DNA from: Zancudomyces culisetae
Taxonomy: Eukaryota > Kickxellomycota > Harpellomycetes > Harpellales > Legeriomycetaceae
Direction of reading: 5' to 3'
Length of the DNA: 64,000 bases
Assembly (NCBI GenBank): GCA_001969505.1
Contig: LSSK01000405.1
Coordinates: forward strand, 1-64,000
The notes under the pieces were generated by a model. The model was not told the DNA's origin. It ran no database searches and saw nothing but the letters and a program-made list of their open reading frames with translations. Of this stretch, positions 29,453-40,310 are shown one piece after another. Position 1 is the stretch's first letter. Each line of letters starts with the position of its first letter. The translations under genes were made by a program, and so were the position numbers.

Positions 29453-30587
29453 TTTCTCGAAAACAGTCTGTTAGCTCTACTAGTTGTGTCTTTTGCTATT
29501 AATATTTTTCTTTAGTTTTCTTTTCATTTCCCTATTATTTTTTTCTCTGATTCAAACACTCTACCCCCTTTCACATTAAACCTTAATCATGTAAAAAGTT
29601 GTTTGTTACTAATAAAACTCAGATTATTATTTGCTGGGAATGTAAATAATTGTTTTGGTATTTTTCACAATAATAGAGAAAAAGTATTGGACAAACCATC
29701 ATTGAATGCACTTTTGGCGAATAGCTTTTCCGGATTAGTCCAGTTGACAAAAGACGTTTGTTTTTTCGTTTATCCCAATTGTATCCAAGTCCACATTTAC
29801 GGAATTTTGAATATGTCTGTCTACTGCACTCATTCACATGTTGAACTGTTTATCACGATATAGAACGTGATTAATCTGAAGAATGTTACGAGGCTTGTCC
29901 ATCTGTAAATCTGCATTTTAATCAAGAATCTAAAGATATACTGAATTAAGTGATACAATCTCATATCTAGTTAAACACCATTCGCTTTACATTACGCTGA
30001 TCGCTACTAAGCAACTTGCAAGTTGCTTTCTCGTCTAACTTCCTTGTTATATTCTTTAACCTGTGATTATCCATGTCAGAATAAAAAAAATTGGTTCAGA
30101 ATATTAGGTAAATGCTTCACAACATATAAAAGTTTGATCATCTACTCTTTTTTTTGCTCGGCTATAGCTAGAAAAATACAAATACTCGGTGTTAACAACC
30201 GAACACCATTAAAATTGCTTGGTTAACTAGTCGTTAATGGGCAAACCTACAGACTTTATAAGAACGCATTCTACTGTTCTTTTATTTTTTATTCGAAATA
30301 TCACTATTCGAGTGTAGTTTTAGGCACTAACACGATTCATGAACAAAAAATAAATCCTGTTTTAAAATATGTTCCAGCTTAGCTGACCTGTGCCGTTATC
30401 CATCCTTAATAATAAATCCAGAATACGTGTTTTATCAAGCAGCATGCCAATACGACAAGCAGTAATGAAAATTATAGTGTTAAACTTTGACAATAACATA
30501 ATTAAAGAATTAAAAGCGATAAATGTAAGATAAAAAAATAATTCTCTGCGCTATTTGGTATCAAATATTTAGCTGGGACATATTTGA
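29453..30587. other. Intergenic, ALE1 promoter and hydrolase 3' flank
   Basis: 1.1 kb, AT-rich. Short frames on both strands (for example 29603-29863) show no homology I recognise. A perfect 20 bp palindrome lies at 30009-30028. Confidence 0.5.
30009..30028. repeat. Perfect 20 bp palindrome
   Basis: Sequence AAGCAACTTGCAAGTTGCTT equals its own reverse complement with no spacer. It could be a dimeric transcription-factor site or chance; it lies about 560 bp upstream of the ALE1 start codon. Confidence 0.6.
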
Positions 30588-31889
30588 TTATGAGTTTTGG
30601 CTTTCAATGTTCCTAATGTAATTTCCTATACCCCTAATGCATGCATGTTTCTCATTTGCTGCCTCGATGAAAAAGAAAATATGGCCCATTCCAGCATATT
30701 TCTCATATACATTTTTTGCTCCCTCAATAGCCCCTGGGTGCTCTCTTCCAGAGATGAACCGTTCCTTGAGGCCCAATTTGTGTGCAAATATATCGGTATC
30801 ATCAACTAGCAACTCAACCTCTCCTGTTATCATCATCATAGGGGCAACACCTGTGAAATCGCCAAATGTGGGTGAGACCATCGGATCATTCAACATTTTC
30901 TTTACGTGGTCGTCGTACTCTCTACCAGGTGCCACATACATGCGTACATGACAAAGGATATTTTCTGGTCTCTCTTGTGAAATAAAGTCCAAATCCACAT
31001 TTCTCACATAACTTTCTCCAGGCAAGTTCAAGTCTACCCAAGGTGAGTGTAGAATTGCACACATTGGCTGTGGCATTCCACTATCCCTAAGGTTTACCAT
31101 AATTGAAAGACACATATTACCTCCTGCACTATCTCCTGAAATAATAATATTTTCGTGTTTGTAGCCCAAATTAAGCATGTGCTTGTAGAACAAGTATCCG
31201 TCATAAATTGGTTTTGGGAATGGGTTTTCGGGCGCTAATCTATAGCTAGGAAGAAACACACGGTATCCGGTCTCCTTGGAAAGATCTGCAGCAAGACCAC
31301 GACATATTGCTGGTCCTTCAATGCAAAAACCTCCGCCATGATAGTGTATAATAATTTTTTCGTTTTCCGACAATGGAGCAACTCCTAAGAGCTTGCTAGA
31401 ATCAATTCCTTTTTCCTCAGCTGCTTTCACAAATTCGTTTGAAACTACTACTTCAGTATATAGCTCCCTTGGCTTTGATTCCATGGCTAGTTTTTTATCG
31501 CTTTCTGCGAGCTCGTCAAATACCTCCTTTGGTGAAATAAACAGGTTATCGGCCTCTATCTTCCAAATGTGTCTCTCAAACTTTCCCTTTTCTTCAATAC
31601 TCCGTGCAGTAAATGTTCTCAAAGGCTTAAAAAGTGTACCGATTTTCTCAGCATCAAACGTTTCTGGTGTCATTCCAATTGAAGCGCACTTTTTCAACAA
31701 TCGCACAACTTCAGCCCTCGCTCGAGTAATCGCTACCTGCGCTTCTAGCGTCCATGATGGCAGTGTGGGACCGTTTTCCAGAAAAGACTTTTTGGCTGCC
31801 TCCATTACCGCCGCCATTTCAGCTTCATAAAGGTCTTGTTGTTCCTTTCCCAAGTGGGCAGGAAACGCACATCCATACAGGTCAGACAT
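30588..31889 (-). CDS. HSL-family alpha/beta hydrolase (esterase/lipase)
   Basis: Predicted carboxylic-ester hydrolase of the hormone-sensitive-lipase group; the substrate cannot be read from sequence. Single exon, 433 residues. The oxyanion motif HGGGFC is at about 184-189 and the nucleophile elbow GDSAGG at about 252-257 (Ser254). The acid is probably in LLVDDTD (about 361-367) and the His in GMGHIFFF (about 403). The first ~140 residues are helical and precede the catalytic fold, as in many fungal HSL-like proteins. There is no signal peptide or transmembrane segment, so it is probably cytosolic or lipid-droplet associated. It sits in tandem with ALE1 on the same strand; a shared role in lipid turnover is only a guess. 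Confidence 0.88.
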   Translation of the reverse strand: MSDLYGCAFPAHLGKEQQDLYEAEMAAVMEAAKKSFLENGPTLPSWTLEAQVAITRARAEVVRLLKKCASIGMTPETFDAEKIGTLFKPLRTFTARSIEEKGKFERHIWKIEADNLFISPKEVFDELAESDKKLAMESKPRELYTEVVVSNEFVKAAEEKGIDSSKLLGVAPLSENEKIIIHYHGGGFCIEGPAICRGLAADLSKETGYRVFLPSYRLAPENPFPKPIYDGYLFYKHMLNLGYKHENIIISGDSAGGNMCLSIMVNLRDSGMPQPMCAILHSPWVDLNLPGESYVRNVDLDFISQERPENILCHVRMYVAPGREYDDHVKKMLNDPMVSPTFGDFTGVAPMMMITGEVELLVDDTDIFAHKLGLKERFISGREHPGAIEGAKNVYEKYAGMGHIFFFIEAANEKHACIRGIGNYIRNIESQNS

Positions 31890-33479
31890 TGTATTTATTG
31901 CTTCAGATATATATTAATACTAATTTCAACAACCTCACGAAAACCGCTTCGGTATTTGTTTTTTTAAAGGCTAGTTCTTTGAATATGTATTTTCCAAATG
32001 GAAAGTGATCTACCTATTTATAGTGAGGACTGAGTTATACTCACACTTGTATTGTAGTGATATTTTTTTATAGGGTTTTGTGAGTTAGCGTATGAACACA
32101 CTTTTAGCTATACTTCAAATTTAACCACTTTTTCTTGTTCATTTTCAAGTTTGTATCAGTGTTGATGTTTTTTTTTCTTGTTGGATACTGATTTAATTAT
32201 GAGAATTGGAATATTGTTTTGGTTAACACTGCGATTGGAGATGGTATTTTATAGGAGGAATTTCATAGATTTGATGAAATACTCACCAATTAGATCGCCA
32301 CTTTACTTTGATGTTACACACCATTATGTTTTGTACTAAATTAAATCTAAGCCTGATACTACCTTATTTTAACTTTACCTTTAAGCCATGGAGAATAGCT
32401 TCAAAATGACGAATTATATGCCCAAATCGCACAAATTATATTTGATGATTTTAAACGAAAATACAAATTGCAACAACACAAACTTAATTCTACCCAATTC
32501 AGTGGGGGTATGATACAGGCGACCAATCTATCCTGAAACATCCTTGCTACAATCCTTTTACATTTGCTGTAATTAAAATATCGGCGAAATGTGGAAGAAA
32601 GACAAACACGTTTACATAATCATAATTTCAGCTGAATTTTGGCATGCTTGGATCTTATCAAAGCACCACAAGTTTAATACGAAGTGCATGCTCGGGTGAC
32701 TCTAGTTATTGTTTCTCAGATAACATAGAATAAGTTTTTCCTTAATGATTGGATGTTGCAAGATCTTTTGAACAGGTTTTGTGATTTGCTGGCGTTTTTT
32801 TCTTCCGATATGGAAACTGCCCTTTTGTCTGCAAACTGATGCTAGGGGAAATAATAATCACATTGTTTTATATCTTTACTTTTACTCCGTATTGGCCAGC
32901 AAGCAGGAGCGGAGTTAGGATTCCCCTAAATCTTGAGCACTTGAAAGCAAAATAAAACAAAAAAAGGAAGAATATGAGAGTGGTGTGGTGCGACGTGGTG
33001 AATAGTGCAAAAACAGTAAGAATAATGTCAAAAATGTCTCGCATGTGATACTTAAAGAAGACCAACGACCAACAACCATAGGGAATGCATGGCATTTCTT
33101 CTACTGCCATCTCTAGTCGGTTTGTATTAACATGAGCTCTCTGTCAAGTTTTTACTCCAATAAAAGCTTGTAACCCTTAAGATAGCCTTGAAACACTCTA
33201 AAAGTGTATTATGCTGGCAACAGCTTAACCTCAAAACTGTCTATAGCACTATTCTTTTCAAAGTAAAGTGCGCATATATTACCAAAACACAATATATATT
33301 TTGTCAGTAAATCTGTGTATGAGAACCGCGTATTGTATTTTAGGTCAATTATTTACCGCCCTCTGCATCCTTGTGCAACTAGGATATCTCCACAATTTAA
33401 ATCTGAAGATTTCAAATGCAAATTAAATAATTCACCCACAACACACACACACTCCCATTAAAAAAGAGTTTCGCGAAAA

Positions 33480-33620
33480 AATCGGGAAACCAAGAAGAAA
33501 GGCGAATAAACGTACGAGTTATTCTGGAATATGTACATTCAAACCTCATCTTTGTAGACGATGTCTGCCTTTTTATTAAAAATGTTGCGCTCCTCCAAGA
33601 GACCAGGTCCCAGATTGGTT
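33480..33620 (+). pseudogene. Probable non-LTR reverse-transcriptase fossil
   Basis: Plus-strand translation of this short stretch gives NLIFVDDVCLFIKNVALLQ, preceded by a basic segment (KPRRRRINVRV) and ended by a stop after SQIG. The pattern LxFxDDVxLF with Leu-Gln at the usual 12-residue distance resembles the catalytic FADD block of LINE-type reverse transcriptases. No other RT motif was found intact around it, and stops follow in all frames. The identification rests on one motif. Confidence 0.38.
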
Positions 33621-34320
33621 GAACTTTTATACAATTTATAATTACATTTTTAAGAACATCTTTAAAACAGTACTTTTCATCAGAGTATGGATATTGAATT
33701 TTTGCAACATCATCATTCCCCAAAATAGGTATGTTGAAAATATACTCTTTCAAATGGTATGAAAACTCAAAAATAGCCCTGGTAGTAGGACACATTGCTG
33801 GTTTTGGAAAGAAAGTATGAGGAATATTTCACAGACGAACTTTTTTAAAAATCATCCGGAGTTTTAGGAAATTGCGCGGAATAACGAATATTGAGAAAAC
33901 CAAATAAATCACCCAATACTTCCAAGATTTCAAAAAGACAGTGGTTAATAAAAATGCAATGAACAGTTGGTAGTAAACATGTGGTACAGCCTAGGAAAAG
34001 ACCTTTTTTAAACAATACATTCAAAATAGTTATTGAATAGAATCACAAGGGTCAGCAGGAGAGAAGGTGTGAAGCTATAGCTGTAATTTTTCTGATCACA
34101 AGCTAGTAAAGAAGATAGAGGGAGGAATAAATAATGTTAAAATCATGAAACTAATGATGTTATGGTTTTATGTTCAATAATCATTGCTTTTAAAAAAGTA
34201 TAACAGATATACGATTTAGTTTCAAGTCAGCAAGGTAGTTACAATCCCTTCAGAAGGACTAAAGCAAACTATCAAGATCAGTACGCATTTTGTGGTCACA
34301 ATTATGCTCTAAAAATGCTA

Positions 34321-34583
34321 TTTACTGGAAATAAATGTCTGAATATCCAACTGCATAATATTTTTTTACCGTAAATAGTTTTCGCTATACAAGAGCTTTA
34401 TCAACGCAGATAGTGTAAGATATCTTTATACTCGGGATATTTACTAGAATGGTTGTATGCAGCTATGAATAAGTTGGGGCATATGTAACTTTAACCAATG
34501 GGAACAATAGAGTACCATAACGGCGTCAAGAGTATTATATGGATATGATCGAATGCTGCGTTTATTGTTTTGGTTTAGCAGTG
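34321..34583 (+). pseudogene. Inverted partial copy of ALE1 (arm B)
   Basis: Reverse complement of 28374-28635 with about ten differences. It includes the ALE1 12-residue exon unchanged, both flanking splice sites, the whole of intron 4 and the first part of exon 5. After 34583 the match stops within the coding sequence, so no product is possible. The retained intron shows DNA-level duplication, not retroposition. Confidence 0.9.
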
Positions 34584-35082
34584 ATAATGCCTAAAAATTA
34601 TGCAAGGAATATGGCTGCTACATTACATACTATTTTGTTATAACCATAATAACAGCGCTTTTATTCCCTTTGAGAATGGTTTTAGTTTGAAAACTTTCAA
34701 AAAACAACCCCATGGATTAGCAAAGTGGGCTGACAAAGACGAAACAAATTAGGTTTCCAAGTTTTCAGGAAATATATAAAATGTATATAGCTATTTCATA
34801 TTTAGTGTTTTCTATCTTTGAGTTCAAAAAAATGGCATTGGTATTCATGATATTGCCTGATTCTTTTCTACACCAGACCCGGTTTTAGTTATATTATCCT
34901 GGTAGCAATGTATCAGGTACATTTGACATTTTGGAATTCTCCACTTATTCAATGTATCTTTGCTTAATTTAATGTTATTTTATTCGTATTTATAAAAAAA
35001 ACTCTAAACTGGTCTATACTACACTACAACCAAATACACTTACAGGTAAACAAATTTCTACCTAAGTACAGCAGGTCTTATT

Positions 35083-36279
35083 TTATCCACAGGCGTCAAT
35101 AATTTCTACAGAGTCGGTCAAAACATTGTTTTTTAAAGTTCCACCACCAATTATCATCAAACACCCGTTATTAGTGGTATAACCTGCATCTTCTCTTGGT
35201 TCCTTCATTTTTAGCTTGTTTTCTTCTACAATTTTTAATGATCTGGTATCAAATATATCAATGGTATCCAAGGACGACCCTCCGCAGAATAAAATATAAT
35301 TTTCGAGTGCTCCGGCGTATGCGCTGGCTCTTGGTACACTCAATTCTGCCTTCACATCTATCCACTTGTATTCCCCTCTTCTAACCTCACCTAGTACATT
35401 TATTGTTTTTTCCAATTGTACGTTGTTATCAGCATCATATGATTCCCCACCCCCAAATACATAGTTTCCAAACGCAAAAGCCCCGTTAATTCGCCATCTA
35501 GGCGCAGGTAAAGGTTCTCCATTAGATAAACTCACAGAAATTGTCTGAGCCACAGTTTCTTTTAAAAATACTGTATAATTTGATGGTTGAAAGTCGCTAT
35601 GTTTGTCCTCTGGGCTGTTATTTTGATAGCCTCCGACAACAACAGCCATTTTTTTTACGGGGTTACTAATACCAACACCAAAGCTCAGCCGATCCATCTC
35701 AATCGTTTCTTCACCATCAATAATAAACTTGTTTTCATCCTGGATGATATACTCTATCTTGTCGGATATATATGGCGGAGTTAATTTTATTCCACCGTAA
35801 ATTGCTATTGAATCTCCTAAATCAAGAACTCTTGGGTTTATTCTTGGGTATCGAAGCTTGAAGCTCAGCCATTCATCTTTTACACCATCATATATGTCTA
35901 TAGCATCAGACTCTTTAGAGTTATCATTGACTCCACCCGCAAATATTGCGTATCTCGCGTTTAGGAATGACCCAACACCAATCTCTGATCTTGCCTCGAC
36001 TAACCCAGCAGTGCTCCATTGGCTACTTTCCGTGTTATAGATATCTACAAGCTTCGTACTTTTCATATTATCCAGAATACCTCCAGCAAAAACCACCTTA
36101 TTGCCAGCCGATGCTGCTGCCAATCTGGATCTTGGTAGACTAAGTTTTGTCATCTTTTGTGTCCATGATGATGGCTCCTTTACCTTTGGTTCATCCACTT
36201 CTGAACGAACGGAAAAGGACGACACGCCCATTGCTAGTATTACAGTACAGCAATACGTACCTTTTCCAAATATTAACAT
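35083..36279 (-). CDS. Secreted kelch-repeat protein
   Basis: Single exon, 398 residues, function unknown. The N-terminus (MLIFGKGTYCCTVILAMGVSSFSVRS) fits a signal peptide. About seven kelch-like blades follow. Their typical marks are a hydrophobic strand ending in GG (VVFAGG, AIFAGG, AIYGG, AVVVGG, YVFGGG, ILFCGG, LMIIGGG) and then a DIY/DIF strand (VDIYNTESSQW, IDIYDGVKDEW, IDIFDTRS). The tail ends EIIDACG with no membrane anchor. Seven blades would close one beta-propeller that fills the mature chain, so there is no second domain. Kelch propellers bind proteins or glycans; galactose-oxidase-like chemistry is not supported, since the length is too short and no such motifs were seen. Confidence 0.82.
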   Translation of the reverse strand: MLIFGKGTYCCTVILAMGVSSFSVRSEVDEPKVKEPSSWTQKMTKLSLPRSRLAAASAGNKVVFAGGILDNMKSTKLVDIYNTESSQWSTAGLVEARSEIGVGSFLNARYAIFAGGVNDNSKESDAIDIYDGVKDEWLSFKLRYPRINPRVLDLGDSIAIYGGIKLTPPYISDKIEYIIQDENKFIIDGEETIEMDRLSFGVGISNPVKKMAVVVGGYQNNSPEDKHSDFQPSNYTVFLKETVAQTISVSLSNGEPLPAPRWRINGAFAFGNYVFGGGESYDADNNVQLEKTINVLGEVRRGEYKWIDVKAELSVPRASAYAGALENYILFCGGSSLDTIDIFDTRSLKIVEENKLKMKEPREDAGYTTNNGCLMIIGGGTLKNNVLTDSVEIIDACG

Positions 36280-38142
36280 TTTTCCACTTTTCTTTTCTGT
36301 TTCCTTATCTTATATTTAATTATAACTGATAGCACAAGTTTATTAGGATATATAACAAATTAAACTCAAGATAGTTGATATACTTTTTTCAAATAAAAAA
36401 GAAAGAAATTGTTTTCAACTATTTTCTCTTTTCAACTACGGGTTTTACATTTTATTTATACCATTTCTGAACTACAGAGCTAACTTTTTAATTCAGGTTC
36501 TAAAAACAGGAAGTGTGTTAATTTGAAACAAACATTTGTAATTATCATTAGTATTAATATTTCTCGTCTGACAAAACATCACCAGATGACTAAGCAGACG
36601 AAAAAAAACAAGCAAGCGGACAAACAAACAAACAAATAAACAAACCAACTAAAAAGTAAGCAAACGGCAAAACAAAAAAGATAGAAATACTTTAATAACA
36701 TTTTTGTGCAAGTTAAACTGTTATACAGGTGTTTCCAGTATTGGCTTAAGTAAGCTCTGGCGTAATGGAGAAAAACACAATTCTAAAAGGATCATAAATA
36801 AGGCAAGCACTGTGTGGTGTCGGGTTAGCTTTTCATCTAATGGCTAAACGCGATTTTCTGTTTTTATCTCCATATTTGAGCTTTAATGTTTCAAAATAGG
36901 CATGTTTACCATGTTGGTCATGTTTTGTTTTAATTTGCCATCCTATGATCTGCCAAGGAAAAAAAAAGCTCTGTTTTGGATTGAGAAGTCGCTGAGTATG
37001 TTGTTTATCTTTATGTATATTGAATGTTAGTATGGTGAAGAGCGCTACACTTCCTAGTGAATCTTGTTGTTTAGTTAAATAAAAACCATTCCTAACACGC
37101 CTATAAAGAGTATCATCTAATACTTTAGTTTGTTTTATGTTCCTACGTCTACCCCTACGACAGTACTGACACTTGTGTGGTAATTCGATTACAACTGCAA
37201 TCAGAAAATAAACAAAGCGATTGACTTTTTTTGTTTAGCCAAAGGAAAATTCAGTGCCACGAAAAACCCAATAGGTGCAAAATTCAGATCGCAAACATAA
37301 ATGTTATTTAACGCTTCTAAAATCTTATAGGCAAACTTGGTGAAAAAAAAGTTTTGTTTCGGAAAATACCCACAAGATCTCCTCAAACGACTTTATAGCT
37401 TATCAAGCGAAAAAGACACAGGTTTATGCATTACTGATGCATGTAGCATTGAATATACATTTGGCACAAAACAAAATATGAAAGAGATCTAAAGGGTTAG
37501 AGCGCTGCCTACTCACATGTCTGAACAATGAGGTTGGTATATTTTGAGTATAATATACTAGTTTAGACGCTGTCTTTTAAAGCTCAACGACGCAAAAGTG
37601 AGAAAAACACTTCATTCGCTCACTACCAATTTCCATCATCAATATGTTACTAGAAAAAAATATATTTCGGGGCACCTACTTTTTATCATTGATTTTTGCT
37701 TTAAAACCCACCATTACATACTCAAAATGAAGATGTGTTTATTTTATAAAAAACAAAAGGCTAGTATACAGTTAAGAGCAAAGTGGGCTATCAAAGGTGA
37801 ATAGTGCTAAAATGGCTCCCAAAATGACTATTTGACAATATATATTATAATTGATGTTAAAATAAAGTACAGGCAGTTAATTATTGAATGTGAACATTGA
37901 TAAAAAAGATGTCATCATGCAAGTTATGGTAACGAGGCACAACAAACTTTATACCACAAAATATCGCAATGAATAAAAATTACATGAAGTAGTCACTGTC
38001 TATGCATATTGAGCACAATAAGCATATAAAAGTAACTTTTGTGTTTCTATTCCGACCATTAAAAACCAGAAACACTAATAAAAGCCCATTAAAATATGGT
38101 AATAGGCTTTTGCAAGCCCATAAACACAATTAAAACAGCCTC
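36280..38142. other. 1.9 kb intergenic, kelch-gene promoter and SWD2 3' side
   Basis: AT-rich. Holds a CAAA microsatellite at about 36615-36655. Short frames (37201-37386 minus, 37598-37804 plus) have no recognisable content. The terminal exon of SWD2 may reach into the last part of this stretch. Confidence 0.45.
36615..36655. repeat. CAAA/CAAAT microsatellite
   Basis: Tandem ACAAACAA-type units about 340 bp upstream of the kelch-protein start codon. Confidence 0.65.
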
Positions 38143-39598
38143 CTAAGTGGTTAGTGATAGATCACCGAATGCCAAGGTGAAGAAAAAGAGTATGATACTA
38201 ATTTTCAGGCAAACCTGGGGAACGAGGTCGTTGTTTTTCTTTTTTTTAAAAAATAGAAAACAATATTTAAAAAAACGTAAAAGTATAAAATAATGAGGAA
38301 CTTACCAAATCATCAGAGCCCGATATCGCCATTAGAAACCCGGGACTCAGCCCCAAAGAATAAACGGGTGATTTACGCGTACTTTCCCAAAGGCTACAGT
38401 TTTTGACAACCAAAGTTTCACTCAGCCCAGATTTTTCCAGACTATGTTCCTGAAGGACCAGCTTATTTAAAGGATCGTATACGTTCCATACACGGATTTT
38501 CCCGTCGTTGTCTCCTGAAACTACATATTTCTCACAAGGAGAAAAATCAAAGTTATGTGAATTACGCTGGTAGTAGTTGGAGGAGCGTATACCAGAATCA
38601 TAGCGATAATTAGAATCGCGAACACTCTCTAAGTTCAGTAAAACTTTACCACTAAATGAATCAACCACAAACTTGTCGCCCTTCGTTGTTGATACTATCA
38701 TATTTTCACCGGATAGTTTTCCAAACCTCAACCCAGTAATGACATTTTTTATAGGCTCGGAGGAAACAAACGATAGGAATTGAGGCGTGTTTAGATCATC
38801 TTTCAGTTGTGCTCCAATATCAGCGCTAAGAAAGGGACCCTTGCCAAAGTACCTTATATCATGAAGCTTTATTTGATGGCCTGATGCAATACCTACTACC
38901 ACTCCCGTAGGGTCGAAATCAACGCTAATTCCAAACTCTGCATGTGAATCAGAAATAGTGGTACTTAATACACTGCTTTCCACGTTTAGGTCCCACAGTT
39001 TAACGGTTTTATCCAACGATCCTGTTACAAATACATCTTTTAGGCTTGGTGTGGAGCCCTTTTTTATCTTTGATTTTGTATAGTTGTTTCCAGTATAAGG
39101 ATTATAGTCGATGTTTGTTAAACTCTCGGAATTAGAGCAAAAGTTGTTGTTTTCACAATCGAGAGATTGGTTCAGAGATGTTGCTACAGATGGCATATAC
39201 ACCAGAGATGTCACCTCATCCTTGTGGCCCTTAAAGTATCTAATGTATCCATTTGTTTCTAGAGATAGATACCGTAACGCGTCATCAATCTTTGTGGACG
39301 CATACACTACTTTATCTTCTTGTGAAAATACCGCCAAATTGCAACCGTATTTTAGACTAGGTATTATTTTCTTTCGGGTTCCATCACCGCAATTATAGAG
39401 CTGCAAGGTATGATTAGTCGAAGTTGTTATTGCAAATTCCCCGCTTGGATTAAAAGAAATCGATGTAGTAAAATTATCTTTTCCTTGAAATACTTTGCAG
39501 ATTCTAAAATTATCGTAAGCAGCTTTCTCCTTTGATAAACCGGTTGGATCTTCAAAAGTACCAGCTATTTCAAAGGGGCGAGTGTAGGTATTATTCAT
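38143..39598 (-). CDS. SWD2: WD40 protein Swd2 (WDR82), COMPASS / cleavage-and-polyadenylation factor subunit
   Basis: Propeller subunit that links H3K4 methylation (COMPASS) and transcription termination. The main exon, 38306-39598, starts with RICKVFQGKDNFTTSISFNPSG. It carries the family blocks VVYASTKIDDALRYLSL, YIRYFKGH, VFVTGSLDKTVKLWDL, YFGKGPF and FSPCEKYVVSGDNDGKIRVWNV. An acidic/Asn-rich insertion of about 45 residues (after LVYMPSVATS) sits in one blade. A clear donor (TTGGTAAGTT) follows GSDDL; reading on would add only a stray tail. The last exon is uncertain: acceptor CCCAG (exon from 38214, ending 38143) or ATTAG (exon from 38197, ending 38162). Neither clearly restores the usual FWLP ending, so the start and end given here assume the first choice. 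Confidence 0.85.
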
Positions 39599-40310
39599 CC
39601 CAAAATAGCGCAGTAAATTTCATTAGTATACGAAGTAGTAAGTACCATATATTTCGATTTTTATTGTTTTGTTGTTTGATTTCCCTCTTTTTTTTTTCGG
39701 CTTATATTTTCCCAGCTGAAGTTGGCGATTTGCAATACAAAAAAACTTTTTGAGAAAAAAGGTGGCTATTTTATTCAAATTTGATTTGCGTGAAAAATGC
39801 AGCAAATAGCTGCATCATATTTTGGTTGTTCTGGGAATCTCGAATGTTACAGGCTAATTGTCTTTGAAAGAAGGTGTGAATTTCAGTAAAATTGCAACAG
39901 TCAAATCAGAAATTGCACAGTTAGAGATGCAATTACCAAGAGTTGTTGATCAAGTGAGCTAGGTTTCAGGCTTTCTAAACAAAAACCCTGTTATTGTTAA
40001 AGCTCCCATAGCTAGCCATTTACTACGCATTCTCGTCTGAAAGCAAAATTTACAATTTACCCACACGAGGTATTCTGTTTATCTGTTGGTCTGGCGACAT
40101 GATAACAAGGGAAATGCACATTCTCAACAACTTTTGACGCGGTTATTGTATCTCGTTTTTTGAGCAGTAAGTTCATCATTTAACCAACGCATATTTACGC
40201 CTGTTCAAATATTTACATTTGTTCTAAATATGTTAATATTTGACTATAAATAGTAAGCGATTTTCTTAGCTTTTATTTGGGCTACTGAGAACAAATACTC
40301 ATTTTATTGA
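39599..40310. other. Divergent promoter region SWD2 / chitinase
   Basis: Spacer of about 700 bp. Nothing beyond AT-rich sequence was recognised. I looked for an upstream signal-peptide exon for the chitinase and saw none. Confidence 0.45.

Larger units (their letters stand above)
31890..35082. other. 3.2 kb gene-poor stretch with relic sequence
   Basis: No intact gene was recognised. It holds a probable reverse-transcriptase fossil (33480-33620) and the inverted ALE1 fragment (34321-34583). Remaining frames (for example 32868-33110 and 33412-33795 on the minus strand) look like chance frames. Confidence 0.55.

Noticed and set aside
29603-29863. 86-codon plus-strand frame upstream of ALE1 as a gene or RT fragment
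   Set aside because: No conserved block could be identified, and an overlapping minus-strand frame of similar length suggests chance.
33412-33795. 127-codon minus-strand frame as a gene
   Set aside because: No domain or splice partners, and it lies opposite the probable reverse-transcriptase fossil; best explained as a shadow.
34321-34583. Second functional MBOAT gene
   Set aside because: Only one small exon and part of the next are present; the match ends within coding sequence and the flanks hold no further exons.
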